Shown here piece by piece: positions 18,012-25,535 of a stretch of DNA of 64,000 bases. Positions within the stretch are counted from its first letter, which is position 1. Every line of letters begins with the position of its first letter. The DNA comes from Candidatus Dormiibacterota bacterium. GTDB taxonomy: Bacteria > Vulcanimicrobiota > Vulcanimicrobiia > Vulcanimicrobiales > Vulcanimicrobiaceae. The notes below the pieces were generated by a model. That model worked only from the letters and a program-made list of their open reading frames with translations, searched no databases and had not been told where the DNA came from. The position numbers and the translations under genes were made by a program. Location: NCBI GenBank assembly GCA_035532035.1, contig DATKRS010000011.1:1-64000 (forward strand), in the 5' to 3' direction.

Positions 18012-18479
18012 TTAGTGGTTCGTCGGCTTCATCGCCGGATCGGGAATGCCGTTCGGACAGATGCGCGCCTGAGCGGCAGGCGATACGTAATAGGCATGCA
18101 GGTCGTAGTGCGGCACCGGAAACCCTTCGTGCCCATGCGGCTCGAACTCGAAATCGATGTGGTCGATGTGGTATCCGGGTAGCGCACGAACGTTCGCCCA
18201 GCTGAAGCCGTGCTGGAGTTGCGTTACCGAAACCATGATCTCGGTGAAGACCGGTTTGCCTTGCCAAACGCCGTAGATGGGTCCGTTCGGCAGATCCCGC
18301 AGCGCAGCCCAGTGTTCGCCCATCGTGCTGATGCACGGCGAGACGAGCACCGCGTTGCGCGGAATCCCGGCGGGATGCACTCTCGGCTGCGGCGGTAGCG
18401 CGGGGCCGGCAGGTGCGGCGACGGCGGCTGCGCCGACCAGCGCGCAGAGAATTACAATAGATGAAAGGCCTCGAAGCAT
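18012..18479 (-). CDS. Secreted DUF5602-like protein
   Basis: This 155-residue protein has a signal peptide (residues 1-22, ending AVAAPAG). The mature part contains MGEHWAALRDLPNGPIYGVWQGK and PHYDLHAYYVSP. These resemble the TTHB210-like/DUF5602 group, in which a GEHWA motif and a HYDxH motif are conserved (a recollection, not searched). The start is firm: a near-consensus AAGGAGG lies eight bases upstream of the ATG. Function is unknown; the conserved His/Glu pair could bind a metal (inference). Confidence 0.7.
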   Translation of the reverse strand: MLRGLSSIVILCALVGAAAVAAPAGPALPPQPRVHPAGIPRNAVLVSPCISTMGEHWAALRDLPNGPIYGVWQGKPVFTEIMVSVTQLQHGFSWANVRALPGYHIDHIDFEFEPHGHEGFPVPHYDLHAYYVSPAAQARICPNGIPDPAMKPTNH

Positions 18480-18639
18480 AGATATCCTCCTTGGACTTTA
18501 AGAGGTTCTCCGTATCGACCCCTGCACCTACGATGGTACAGTCGTTGCCGTATCCGGCACGTCAGGCTCGTCGCGCGCTGGTGCTTACGCTCGTCGCGCA
18601 CCTGCACTTAAAGAAGCCGCTCAGCTTAGACGACGCGCG

Positions 18640-18784
18640 GGCCCCAGCCGAGAAAGAAACTATCTCTACGCGGTAACGGCCGCGGAAGCGTCGGAACTTC
18701 CGACGCACCTTCTTCGGTCCCGCCGTGGGCAAGAACGCGGGATGTTTTGCAAGGCTCCTGTTCGCGAGCCTCTAGGTTGTTTTT
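18640..18784 (+). ncRNA. Candidate small non-coding RNA
   Basis: The three consecutive hairpins from 18688 to 18770 end in a T-rich run (TTGTTTTT to 18784), which is what a small stable RNA with an intrinsic terminator would look like on the plus strand. The 5' end is a guess and no convincing promoter was found. The same region read in reverse gives only an improbable 91-codon frame. This is a hypothesis drawn from base pairing alone. Confidence 0.25.
18753..18784 (+). terminator. Intrinsic terminator-like hairpin with T tract
   Basis: GGCTC (18753-18757) pairs with GAGCC (18766-18770) around an 8-base loop; TCTAGG then leads into TTGTTTTT. The stem is short (5 bp) and the T tract is separated from it by six bases, so efficiency is uncertain. 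Confidence 0.4.
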
Positions 18785-18848
18785 CACAGTTACGACAGCA
18801 TAGCACCCCGTCGCGTAAAACGACGAAGACAAAAGGAGGGCGAGCGCT

Positions 18849-18908
18849 ATGCAGCAGCGCGAACGGCGTGTTCCTTGGCGAGACTCCGTGTGGGGCGTCA
18901 AGAGCTAG
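18849..18908 (+). CDS. Possible 19-residue leader peptide or small protein
   Basis: An ATG preceded by AAGGAGG at nine bases, one of the best ribosome binding sites in the window, opens a 19-codon frame (MQQRERRVPWRDSVWGVKS) ending at TAG 18906-18908. It lies 108 bases upstream of the cupin gene and downstream of a hairpin. It has no run of a single amino acid that would suggest classical attenuation. It could be a small protein or an upstream frame influencing the cupin. No homology is known to me. Confidence 0.3.
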   Translation: MQQRERRVPWRDSVWGVKS

Positions 18909-19016
18909 GGGAGCAATCGAGCCGTCTGCGCGTCGCGTAGTCCGTGGCTGGGTGCCTGCCGGAACGAGCGGCATCGCTTCTTTTCGTCTTCACAAAAGCG
19001 GCGTAACCTGTGCGGG

Positions 19017-19421
19017 ATGAATACGAATGAACCCTACGCGGCCGCCATACAAGAGCTCGCACGCCGCAACTCTGACTTCCGGCGCGTACTGAACACGACC
19101 CAACGCTCCCAACTCGTTCTCATGTGTGTGCCGGCCGGCGGCGAAATCGGAGAGGAAATCCACGTCGGGACCGATCAAATTCTGGTCTTCGTCGAGGGCA
19201 ACGGTGAGGCGATATTTGTGGGTGAGCGACGGCCGGTTGCCGCCGGCGATGTCGTCATCGTGCCCGCCGGCACGCAGCACAATTTCGTAGCGGGCACCAG
19301 CGGAGCTTTCAAGCTGTTTACCGTATACACGCCGCCTCACCATCGTCCGGGAACCGTCCATGCAACCAAAGCCGACGCAGACGCGGACATATCCGATCGG
19401 TATCCCTCGGACTCCCGATAG
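19017..19421 (+). CDS. Cupin-fold protein
   Basis: This 134-residue protein is a single-domain cupin: G(x)5HxGxDQILVFVEG provides motif 1 (GEEIHVGTDQ, with His and Gln positions) and PAGTQHNFVAGT gives motif 2. The two-His/Glu cluster would bind a metal. Small cupins of this type serve as sugar/polyphenol-binding, detoxifying or regulatory proteins, and no specific substrate is visible. The ATG at 19017 follows a T/A-rich TAACCT at nine bases but no Shine-Dalgarno, so a short leader is possible. Downstream is the M-box region of the next transcription unit. Confidence 0.85.
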   Translation: MNTNEPYAAAIQELARRNSDFRRVLNTTQRSQLVLMCVPAGGEIGEEIHVGTDQILVFVEGNGEAIFVGERRPVAAGDVVIVPAGTQHNFVAGTSGAFKLFTVYTPPHHRPGTVHATKADADADISDRYPSDSR

Positions 19422-19552
19422 ATAGCGCGTAGCCGCGCTTTGCGCTCGGAGCGTTAACCGGCCTCGACGCTTGCAGCCTCAAGCAGGGGGGGCTCGTTTT
19501 TCTCTGCCATCCCCGATCGGTGTTGACCGCAAGGACTATACTAAGAATGGAT

Positions 19553-19730
19553 ACCTCGCTAGGTGAGGCGTCCACGCAATACACAGGCCGCTGCCCGGAA
19601 ACGTCGAGAGACGCCAATCGGGTGGACCAGGCTCCGCCGAAACAAGGCGATGCCTAATGCGGCTGAGGAGCACGACTCCCGGGGGGACGTGCATCTGCGA
19701 AGGTATTGCGCTGGAGTGCGAAGAGCGGAA
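19553..19730 (+). promoter_or_regulatory. M-box (ykoK) Mg2+ riboswitch aptamer
   Basis: The sequence matches the M-box consensus as remembered from Bacillus subtilis mgtE in order and wording. TAGGTGAGG starts at 19560, GCTGCCC and the AACGTC-type loop at 19590-19602, AGACGCCAAT at 19609-19618, and TAATGCGGCTG at 19635-19645. The helix is closed by CTCGCT (19555-19560) against AGCG (19724-19727), and by GCAATAC (19576-19582) against GTATTGC (19703-19709). M-boxes sense Mg2+ and generally shut off Mg2+ transporter genes when Mg2+ is high. A TATACT (19537-19542) just upstream is a candidate -10. Downstream come a soluble MgtE-like protein and an Nramp-like transporter. Confidence 0.88.
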
Positions 19731-19870
19731 TCCCCCAAGGTGTGCTACGGCACGCGGGGGCTGACGCGACGAAGCAATCCGGTGCGAGACCCGAGCAAAA
19801 CTCTACGGTGCGTGGTGCCAAAGCTCAGGGAGCGAATGAGGTAGGCCCTTCGGGACGCTTCTTCTTTCGC

Positions 19871-19905
19871 ACCGGCCGCCGGCGAGGCAGCCGGTTTCGT
19901 ATTTT
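19871..19905 (+). terminator. Putative expression-platform terminator of the M-box
   Basis: ACCGGC (19871-19876) pairs with GCCGGT (19890-19895), followed by TTCGTATTTT. This lies between the aptamer and the ribosome binding site of the first gene, where a Mg2+-dependent terminator is expected. The T run is imperfect and the stem is 6 bp, so the assignment is tentative. An alternative pairing partner for the left arm (an antiterminator) was not resolved. Confidence 0.45.
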
Positions 19906-19923
19906 GAAAGGGGGTGAGCAGCG

Positions 19924-21225
19924 GTGGCCTTTACCGAAGGATTCATCTCGGAACTCGTGGGGCGCAAGGCGACGATCGACGATCTGCCGATCGGCAAGGT
20001 AGCCGATTTCATCGTCAACAAACCCGACGACACGTTCCCCCACATCGATGCGCTCGTCGTGAAAACCGCGCAGGGCAGACGCATGGTCCCTATCGAGCAG
20101 GTCGCAGATATCGATCGCAACGGCACGGTCGCCCTGACGATGACGCCGAAGGACCCGGCTCCGCCTGACGGCGAGACGCTCTACCTCGTCTCGGATTTGC
20201 TCGACAAACAAATCGTCGACGTCGACGGCCGAAAAGTCGTACGCATCAACGACATCGAGATCGCGAGTACCGCCGGCCGGCTACGCGTCATCGCCGCCGA
20301 CGTCGGCGTCAGCGGCCTGTTACGCCGCCTGGGCTTGCGCTCCATCGGCAGACGCCTTACGCGGGATATGTATCGCGGCGCACCGCGCTCACTCATTCCG
20401 TGGAGCTCCGTCGCGCCGATCAACGAGAAGAGTCCGGCGCAGGTGCGGCTCGCGGTCAAGCAGAGCAAACTTTCGCGACTCCACCCGTCGGAGCTGGCCG
20501 ACATCATCGGCGACCTCTCGAAGCGCGAGGCACTCGCCATCGTCCAGCAGCTCGACGACGAGACCGCCGCCGATGCCTTCGAGCATCTCGAACGCGACGT
20601 GCAGAAATCGCTCATCGAGGATATCGGCACGGAGCGTGCGGCCGACATCATCGAGGAGATGGACGCGGACGACGCCGCCGATCTGCTGGCGGAGCTCCCG
20701 GAGGAAGACCGCTCCAAACTCCTCGGCGAGATGAACACGTTCACCGCGCACGAGTTGCGCGAGCTGGCGAAGTACCCCGAAGACAGCGCCGGCGGCCTGA
20801 TGACGACGGACTTCGTATGGATCTATCCGCATCGCACGACCGAAGCGACGATTCGCAAGATCCGCGAGATCGCGCCGAACTCAGAGTTCATCTACTATCT
20901 CTACGTCGTCGACAAGCGCGACCGGCTGCTCGGCGTGATCTCGCTGCGCGCGCTGCTGCTCGCACTGCCGACGGCCTTCATCGAGCGCATCATGGAAACC
21001 GACGTCGTCACGGTCTCGCCCGAGACGCCCGCCGTCGAGGTCGCGGCGACCATCGCGAAATATGACTTGCTTGCCGTTCCCGTCGTACACGAAACGGGCG
21101 AGCTGCTCGGCATCGTCACCGTCGACGATGCGATCGACGCGATCATGCCGCATGAGATGGCGCGGCGGCTTCCACGCTTCACGCGCCATCACAAGCCGCA
21201 CGCCGCTACGCCAGAGAACGGCTGA
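19924..21225 (+). CDS. Soluble MgtE N-domain/CBS protein with PRC-barrel-like N-terminus
   Basis: This 433-residue protein has a GTG start preceded by GGGGGTG. Residues 1-165 contain two beta-rich PRC-barrel-like repeats (GRKATIDDLPIGKVADFIVNK and DKQIVDVDGRKVVRINDIE). Residues about 187-290 match the MgtE superhelical N-domain (LHPSELADIIGDL, DAADLLAELPEEDR, GLMTTDF). Two CBS motifs follow (about 300-345 and 355-415, ending GIVTVDDAIDAIM). The transmembrane channel domain of MgtE is absent, so it is a soluble sensor, not a channel. It directly precedes and overlaps the Nramp-like transporter and sits under an M-box, indicating a role in gating or regulating Mg2+ uptake (inference). Confidence 0.88.
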   Translation: MAFTEGFISELVGRKATIDDLPIGKVADFIVNKPDDTFPHIDALVVKTAQGRRMVPIEQVADIDRNGTVALTMTPKDPAPPDGETLYLVSDLLDKQIVDVDGRKVVRINDIEIASTAGRLRVIAADVGVSGLLRRLGLRSIGRRLTRDMYRGAPRSLIPWSSVAPINEKSPAQVRLAVKQSKLSRLHPSELADIIGDLSKREALAIVQQLDDETAADAFEHLERDVQKSLIEDIGTERAADIIEEMDADDAADLLAELPEEDRSKLLGEMNTFTAHELRELAKYPEDSAGGLMTTDFVWIYPHRTTEATIRKIREIAPNSEFIYYLYVVDKRDRLLGVISLRALLLALPTAFIERIMETDVVTVSPETPAVEVAATIAKYDLLAVPVVHETGELLGIVTVDDAIDAIMPHEMARRLPRFTRHHKPHAATPENG

Positions 21226-22511
21226 TGACTCGGCGGCGCACCGGCATCCGGCAGCTGCTGATGTTCCTCTCCATCATCGGCCCCGGCATCATCACAGCCA
21301 ATGCCGACAACGACGTCGGCGGCATCGCCACGTACTCTCTGGCCGGCGTGCAGTTCGGGTACTCGCTCCTATGGCTATTGATCCCCGTCACCGTCATTTT
21401 GTACGTGGCGCAAGAGATGGGCGCGCGGATGGGCGTCGTCACCGGCAAAGGCCTCGCCGATCTGATTCGCGAGAACTTCGGCGTCAAGGTCACGTTTTGG
21501 GTACTCTTGCTCTTCGTTTTGGGCGACCTCGGAAATGTGGCGGCCGAGTTTTCGGGCGTTTCGTCATCGGCTACGATCTTCCACGGGTACGCGCGCTTCA
21601 TCTCGCCGCTCTGGCTCGTTCCGGTGGTCGCCATCTTTGTGTTCACCACCGTCACGAGCAATAGCCGCAAGGTGGTGGAACGCATCTTCTTCGCTTTTTG
21701 CGCGGTCTACCTCGCGTACATCGTGAGCGGGATCATCGTTCATCCGAACTGGCACGACGTGCTGCGCGGCACGTTCCTGCCGACGTTCACGCCGTCGAAG
21801 GCCTACTTCTTGATGATCGTGGGCGTCATCGGCACGACGATCGCGCCATGGCAGCAGTTCTACATCCAGGCGGCCGCGGTGGAAAAGGGCGTCCCGCGCG
21901 ACGACTACAGGTTTACGCAATTGGACGTTGCCATCGGGTCGATCAGTTGCGACATCGTCGCTTTCTTTATCATCGTGGCGAGCGCTGCGACGATTTATGT
22001 CTTCAATCAAGCCCACGTCCACCATCACCTCGTGATCTCACTGCCGAGCGACGTCGCGATAGCGCTCCAGCCCCTCGCAGGAAGGTTCGCGTCGCTGCTC
22101 TTCGCCATAGGCTTGCTCAACGCCGCGATGTTCACGGCCTCGATCCTCCCGCTGTCGACCGCGTACTATGTCTGCGAAGCATTCGGATTCGAGCGGGGCG
22201 TGGAGCTGCACTTCAAGCAGGCCCCAATCTTCTACAGTCTGTACCTCGCGTTCATCCTCATCGGCGCCGGCGTCGTGTTGCTGCCGGGAGCGCCGCTGCT
22301 CGGAATCATCTTCTATTCGCAGGTCATCAACGGCGCGCTCCTGCCGATCGTGTTGTTCCTGATGCTGCTCCTCATCAACAACAAGCGTTTGATGGGAGCG
22401 TGGACGAACAGCCTCGCGTTCAACGTCATCGCATGGGCCACTGTGATCGTCGTCGCGACGCTCACGTTGATCTCGATCGTTACGTCGCTGTTTCCTTCGC
22501 TGGTCTCGTAG
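21225..22511 (+). CDS. Nramp-related divalent cation transporter, probably Mg2+
   Basis: This 428-residue protein has 11 hydrophobic helices. It keeps the first Nramp Asp (D28 in TANADNDVGG), but the DPGN motif reads D-N-D-V. Helix 6 has IAPWQQ, in which the MPHN motif is changed to A207-P-W-Q. In canonical Nramp the helix-6 Met confers transition metal selectivity against Mg2+/Ca2+; the Ala here fits Nramp-related Mg2+ transporters. Its ATG overlaps the upstream TGA (ATGA), so it is coupled to the MgtE-N/CBS protein and lies under the M-box. The last 32 bases overlap the opposing GGDEF gene. Confidence 0.88.
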   Translation: MTRRRTGIRQLLMFLSIIGPGIITANADNDVGGIATYSLAGVQFGYSLLWLLIPVTVILYVAQEMGARMGVVTGKGLADLIRENFGVKVTFWVLLLFVLGDLGNVAAEFSGVSSSATIFHGYARFISPLWLVPVVAIFVFTTVTSNSRKVVERIFFAFCAVYLAYIVSGIIVHPNWHDVLRGTFLPTFTPSKAYFLMIVGVIGTTIAPWQQFYIQAAAVEKGVPRDDYRFTQLDVAIGSISCDIVAFFIIVASAATIYVFNQAHVHHHLVISLPSDVAIALQPLAGRFASLLFAIGLLNAAMFTASILPLSTAYYVCEAFGFERGVELHFKQAPIFYSLYLAFILIGAGVVLLPGAPLLGIIFYSQVINGALLPIVLFLMLLLINNKRLMGAWTNSLAFNVIAWATVIVVATLTLISIVTSLFPSLVS

Positions 22512-23310
22512 CGAGCGCCCACCCTTCGGCCTGCGATCTCGCCCGGTCGAGCGCGCGGTCTGCGGCCATGGCAAGCTCGCCGGCACTTTCGCCGTTCCCC
22601 GGAAAGACCGCGATGCCGACGCTCGCGCGCAGCTCGAGCGAAGCGACGTCGACGACGATCGGCGCGCGCAGCGCGAAGATGATCTTGCGCGCGACGTCGA
22701 CGGCATCATCGGAATCGTCGATCATCGGCTGGAGCACGGCGAAGTCGTCACCGCCGACGCGCGCGATTGTGTCGCTCTCGCGAAGCACGGTCCGCAATCG
22801 TTGCGCGACCGCGCGCAAAGCGTCGTCGGGCGCCTCGTCCACGTCGACGTACATGAGCGCGAACCCGCGGCGGTACCGCCGAGCAGCCACGAGCGTCTGA
22901 GCGATGCGATCGTCGAGCAGCACGCGGTTCGGCAGGCCGGTAACCCCATCGAGAAGCGCGGCGCACTGCGGCAATATCTGTAGGAAGACGCCGTAGATGC
23001 GCCCCTGCAAACGCGCAGCGAACGCTTCACACGCCGCGGGAATCGCGGAGGCGTCGCACGTCGCGAGCTCCACCTCCAACCGCTCGCTACCGCCGCCGGC
23101 AGCACGGCGCATCGCGCGCTCGAGTCGCAGGCCGTCGCGACTGAGATCCCGGCACGTCAAACCCAAGAGCTGGCCCCGTGCGAAGCCCGTCAACCGTTCC
23201 GCCGCGCTATTGGCCGCAATGATGCGCGCATCGCCGTCGCAGAGCAACGTTGCCGTCGGGGACTCTTCGAAGAGCGAGGCGAGCACCTCGCGCGTTGCTG
23301 CAAACTCCAT
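22480..23310 (-). CDS. PAS-GGDEF diguanylate cyclase
   Basis: This 276-residue protein starts at an ATG with GGAGG nine bases upstream; a much longer open frame exists but is Arg-rich and out of family. Residues about 10-65 are PAS-like (ESPTATLLCDGDARIIAANSAAERLTGF). Residues 110-275 are a GGDEF domain with DGVTGLPNRVLLDDR and active-site GGDDF, a functional variant of GGDEF. RESD five residues before it is an I-site. It is soluble with no membrane helix. Its 3' end overlaps that of the Nramp-like gene tail to tail. Confidence 0.88.
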   Translation of the reverse strand: MEFAATREVLASLFEESPTATLLCDGDARIIAANSAAERLTGFARGQLLGLTCRDLSRDGLRLERAMRRAAGGGSERLEVELATCDASAIPAACEAFAARLQGRIYGVFLQILPQCAALLDGVTGLPNRVLLDDRIAQTLVAARRYRRGFALMYVDVDEAPDDALRAVAQRLRTVLRESDTIARVGGDDFAVLQPMIDDSDDAVDVARKIIFALRAPIVVDVASLELRASVGIAVFPGNGESAGELAMAADRALDRARSQAEGWALATRPAKETAT

Positions 23311-23348
23311 GCGATGAGTACCTCCGCCATTCGCCGAACAGAGCCGCG

Positions 23349-24236
23349 GTGACTCCCGAAGAGATCGTCGCCTTCGTCGAGGGGCTCGCTGCAGCCGTTG
23401 CCAAGGGCGATTCCGAGGCGATGCGCTTCGCCGCGACGATGGCCGCCGAGCGAACGCGCAACGGCGTCTCGAGCTCGCGCCACGCGTTCTGGGAGCGCCT
23501 TGCCAGTGGCGCGTATTCCGACGAAGCGACCGTTCGGGAGGCTGCTGCGTCCGCCGGCGTTCACCTCGCGCCGGCCTATGTCGCCGTGTCGCTCGAGCTC
23601 GACGATCCCGCGGTGCCGGCGGATCGCTCGGAGCTGCGGCGGCTCGCACTCGACGTTTTCGCGCGGCCGGACACCGGAACGTTCGAGTCCGGTGCGGCGG
23701 TGGAGCTGCTCGTACCCGTTGCGCGCGAGGTGGAAGCAAGCAACGTCCGTACCGCCGCGACGCTGCTGCCGAAGACCGTCGCCAAACGGCGGCTGCCGCT
23801 TCACCTGAGCGGTGGCGTCGGCGGCAGCGGCCCGGCGACGTCGGCGCGACAGCAGCTGCAGCGCGCGCGCAGCGCGCTTGCCATCGGCAGGCGCATCTTC
23901 GGTGCGGGCCGCGTCTACGTGTACGACGAGCTCGGCGCGTACGCGCTTCTGCACGGCGGCGCTTCCGTCGAAGAGCTGCGCGCATTCGCACGCACCGTGC
24001 TCTCGCCGCTACGCGACTACGACGAAAAACACCAGACGGAGCTCGAACGCACGCTGCGGGCGTACTTCGCCTGCGGGCAGAACGTGAAGACCGCGGCCGC
24101 CGAGCTGAACGTGCACCGACACACCGTCTTCTACCGGCTGCGGCAGATCGCGGACATTTGCCGCAGCGAGCTCTCGACGCCGCACGACCAACTCACTCTT
24201 CGTCTTGCGATGGCTATCGATGCACTCCACTCCTGA
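23349..24236 (+). CDS. PucR/CdaR-type transcriptional regulator
   Basis: This 295-residue protein ends with the PucR C-terminal HTH: LERTLRAYFACGQNVKTAA followed by LNVHRHTVFYRLRQIADI, the defining motif of this family. The central region is a mixed alpha/beta GGDEF-like domain common in CdaR/PucR proteins, with no catalytic motif. The GTG start at 23349 was chosen because it is the first start after the divergent gene's leader; no strong ribosome binding site is seen. It overlaps the following glutamine synthetase gene by 17 bases, and PucR regulators often control purine, amine or amino-acid catabolism, so it probably controls the neighbouring GS (inference). Confidence 0.8.
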   Translation: MTPEEIVAFVEGLAAAVAKGDSEAMRFAATMAAERTRNGVSSSRHAFWERLASGAYSDEATVREAAASAGVHLAPAYVAVSLELDDPAVPADRSELRRLALDVFARPDTGTFESGAAVELLVPVAREVEASNVRTAATLLPKTVAKRRLPLHLSGGVGGSGPATSARQQLQRARSALAIGRRIFGAGRVYVYDELGAYALLHGGASVEELRAFARTVLSPLRDYDEKHQTELERTLRAYFACGQNVKTAAAELNVHRHTVFYRLRQIADICRSELSTPHDQLTLRLAMAIDALHS

Positions 24237-25521
24237 AACCCACGCCACGACCAAACGCGACGTCCTGAAGCTCGCGAAGGAACGCGGCGCGCGCTTCGTG
24301 CGCCTCGTCTTCGCCGACATTCTCGGGGTCAGCAAGAACGTCTCGATTCCCGCGACCGAGCTCGAGAACGCGCTCGACGGACGCGTGACCTTTGACGGCG
24401 GATCCATTGACGGGTTCGTTCGGGGCGAAGAGCTCGACATGGTGTTGCGCCCAGACCCCCAAACGTTCGCGATCTACCCATGGTCGACTGCCGACGGGCT
24501 TGAGGCGCGCCTCATCTGCGACATCGCTATGCCGGACGGTTCGCCGTTCGAAGGCTGCCCGCGCACGACGCTGCGCCGCGCGATCGAGAGCGCGACCCCG
24601 CTCGCGCACGCGAGCGTGGGGTTGGAGATGGAGTTCTACCTCTTCGAACGCGGGAACGACGGCGCGACCGAGACGAGCGACGTCGGCTCCTACTTCGACT
24701 TCTCCGCCAACGACCGGGGCGAGGAGACGCGTAATGCGATCGTCGCTGCGTTGCAGGGCATGGGCATTCGCGTCGCGTCTGCGCATCACGAGCACGGTGC
24801 CGGTCAGCACGAAATCGACGTCGCGCACGACGCTCCCCTGCGCGCCGCGGATCACGCGCTCACGCTGCGCACCGTCGCCAAGCACGTCGCGGCGAGCTTC
24901 GGACTCGACGCGACGTTCATGCCCAAACCCGTCGAGGATCGCGCGGGCAGCGGCTTGCACGTCGACCTGCGTCTTCCAGAGGGGACGGGCGAGGAAACGC
25001 TGCTCTACGCCGTCGGGGGGTTGCTCGCGCACGCCCCCGCGACGACCGCGATCTGCAATCCGACCGTCAACTCGTACAAGCGCCTCGTCGCCGCGTGGGA
25101 CGCGCCGATCTATCCTCTGTGGTCGCGGCGTAGCGCGAACGCGCTCGTCCGCGTCCCGCCGTCGTCAGGCGCGCCGCGCATCGAGGTGCGCAGCCCCGAT
25201 CCCGCGTGCAATCCCTACCTCGCGCTCGCAGTGCTGCTCGGTGCCGCCGCCGACGGCATCGCGCACGAACGATTGCCAGGCGACGCCTGGGAAGGATCCA
25301 CGTACGAGCTCACCGAGCGCGACCGGCGCGAGCGTGGCGTCGGCGCGCTCCCGAAGTCGCTGCGTCAGGCGATCGCAGAACTCGACGAAGATCCGGTCGT
25401 GCGCGCGATCCTCGGCGATCATCTCTACCACGCGCTGCGGGATGCCAAGCTTGCGGAGTACGAGCGCTATCGCCGTGCGGTGCATCCGTGGGAGCGCCGC
25501 GCCTACCTGCGCCTCTACTAA
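24220..25521 (+). CDS. glnA: Type I glutamine synthetase, GSI-alpha-like
   Basis: This 433-residue enzyme shows the GS catalytic elements VTFDGGSIDGFVR (N-terminal beta-grasp), GLEMEFYLFERG, GQHEIDVAH, NPTVNSYKRLV and EVRSPDPACNPYLAL. In place of the adenylylation loop (NLYDLPPEE in GSI-beta) it has STYELTERDRRERGV, so it is likely not adenylylated, like the Bacillus class. It could also be a gamma-glutamyl-polyamine or related ligase. The ATG was preferred over an earlier in-frame TTG. It is coupled to the PucR gene and convergent with the decarboxylase gene. Confidence 0.88.
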   Translation: MHSTPETHATTKRDVLKLAKERGARFVRLVFADILGVSKNVSIPATELENALDGRVTFDGGSIDGFVRGEELDMVLRPDPQTFAIYPWSTADGLEARLICDIAMPDGSPFEGCPRTTLRRAIESATPLAHASVGLEMEFYLFERGNDGATETSDVGSYFDFSANDRGEETRNAIVAALQGMGIRVASAHHEHGAGQHEIDVAHDAPLRAADHALTLRTVAKHVAASFGLDATFMPKPVEDRAGSGLHVDLRLPEGTGEETLLYAVGGLLAHAPATTAICNPTVNSYKRLVAAWDAPIYPLWSRRSANALVRVPPSSGAPRIEVRSPDPACNPYLALAVLLGAAADGIAHERLPGDAWEGSTYELTERDRRERGVGALPKSLRQAIAELDEDPVVRAILGDHLYHALRDAKLAEYERYRRAVHPWERRAYLRLY

Positions 25522-25535
25522 AGACTCCTAGCAGG

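Larger units (their letters stand above)
18480..18848. other. Structured intergenic region with several hairpins
   Basis: This stretch has no convincing gene but carries three clear inverted repeats. They are 18688-18706 (9-base arms, GCGTCGGAA), 18719-18741 (CCCGC/GCGGG) and 18753-18770 (GGCTC/GAGCC, followed by a T-rich tract). A fourth small hairpin, CGTCG/CGACG, lies just upstream of a strong AAGGAGG. The order suggests a transcribed, terminated RNA followed by a new start. No known RNA family (6S, tmRNA, RNase P, SRP) could be matched by eye. Confidence 0.4.

Noticed and set aside
18626-18901. 91-codon minus-strand frame in the intergenic region
   Set aside because: It runs through three hairpins and lacks a ribosome binding site; composition is unlike local genes.
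19422-19552. Second riboswitch or sRNA between cupin and the M-box
   Set aside because: Only the candidate -10 and the start of the M-box region could be seen; nothing else has structure.
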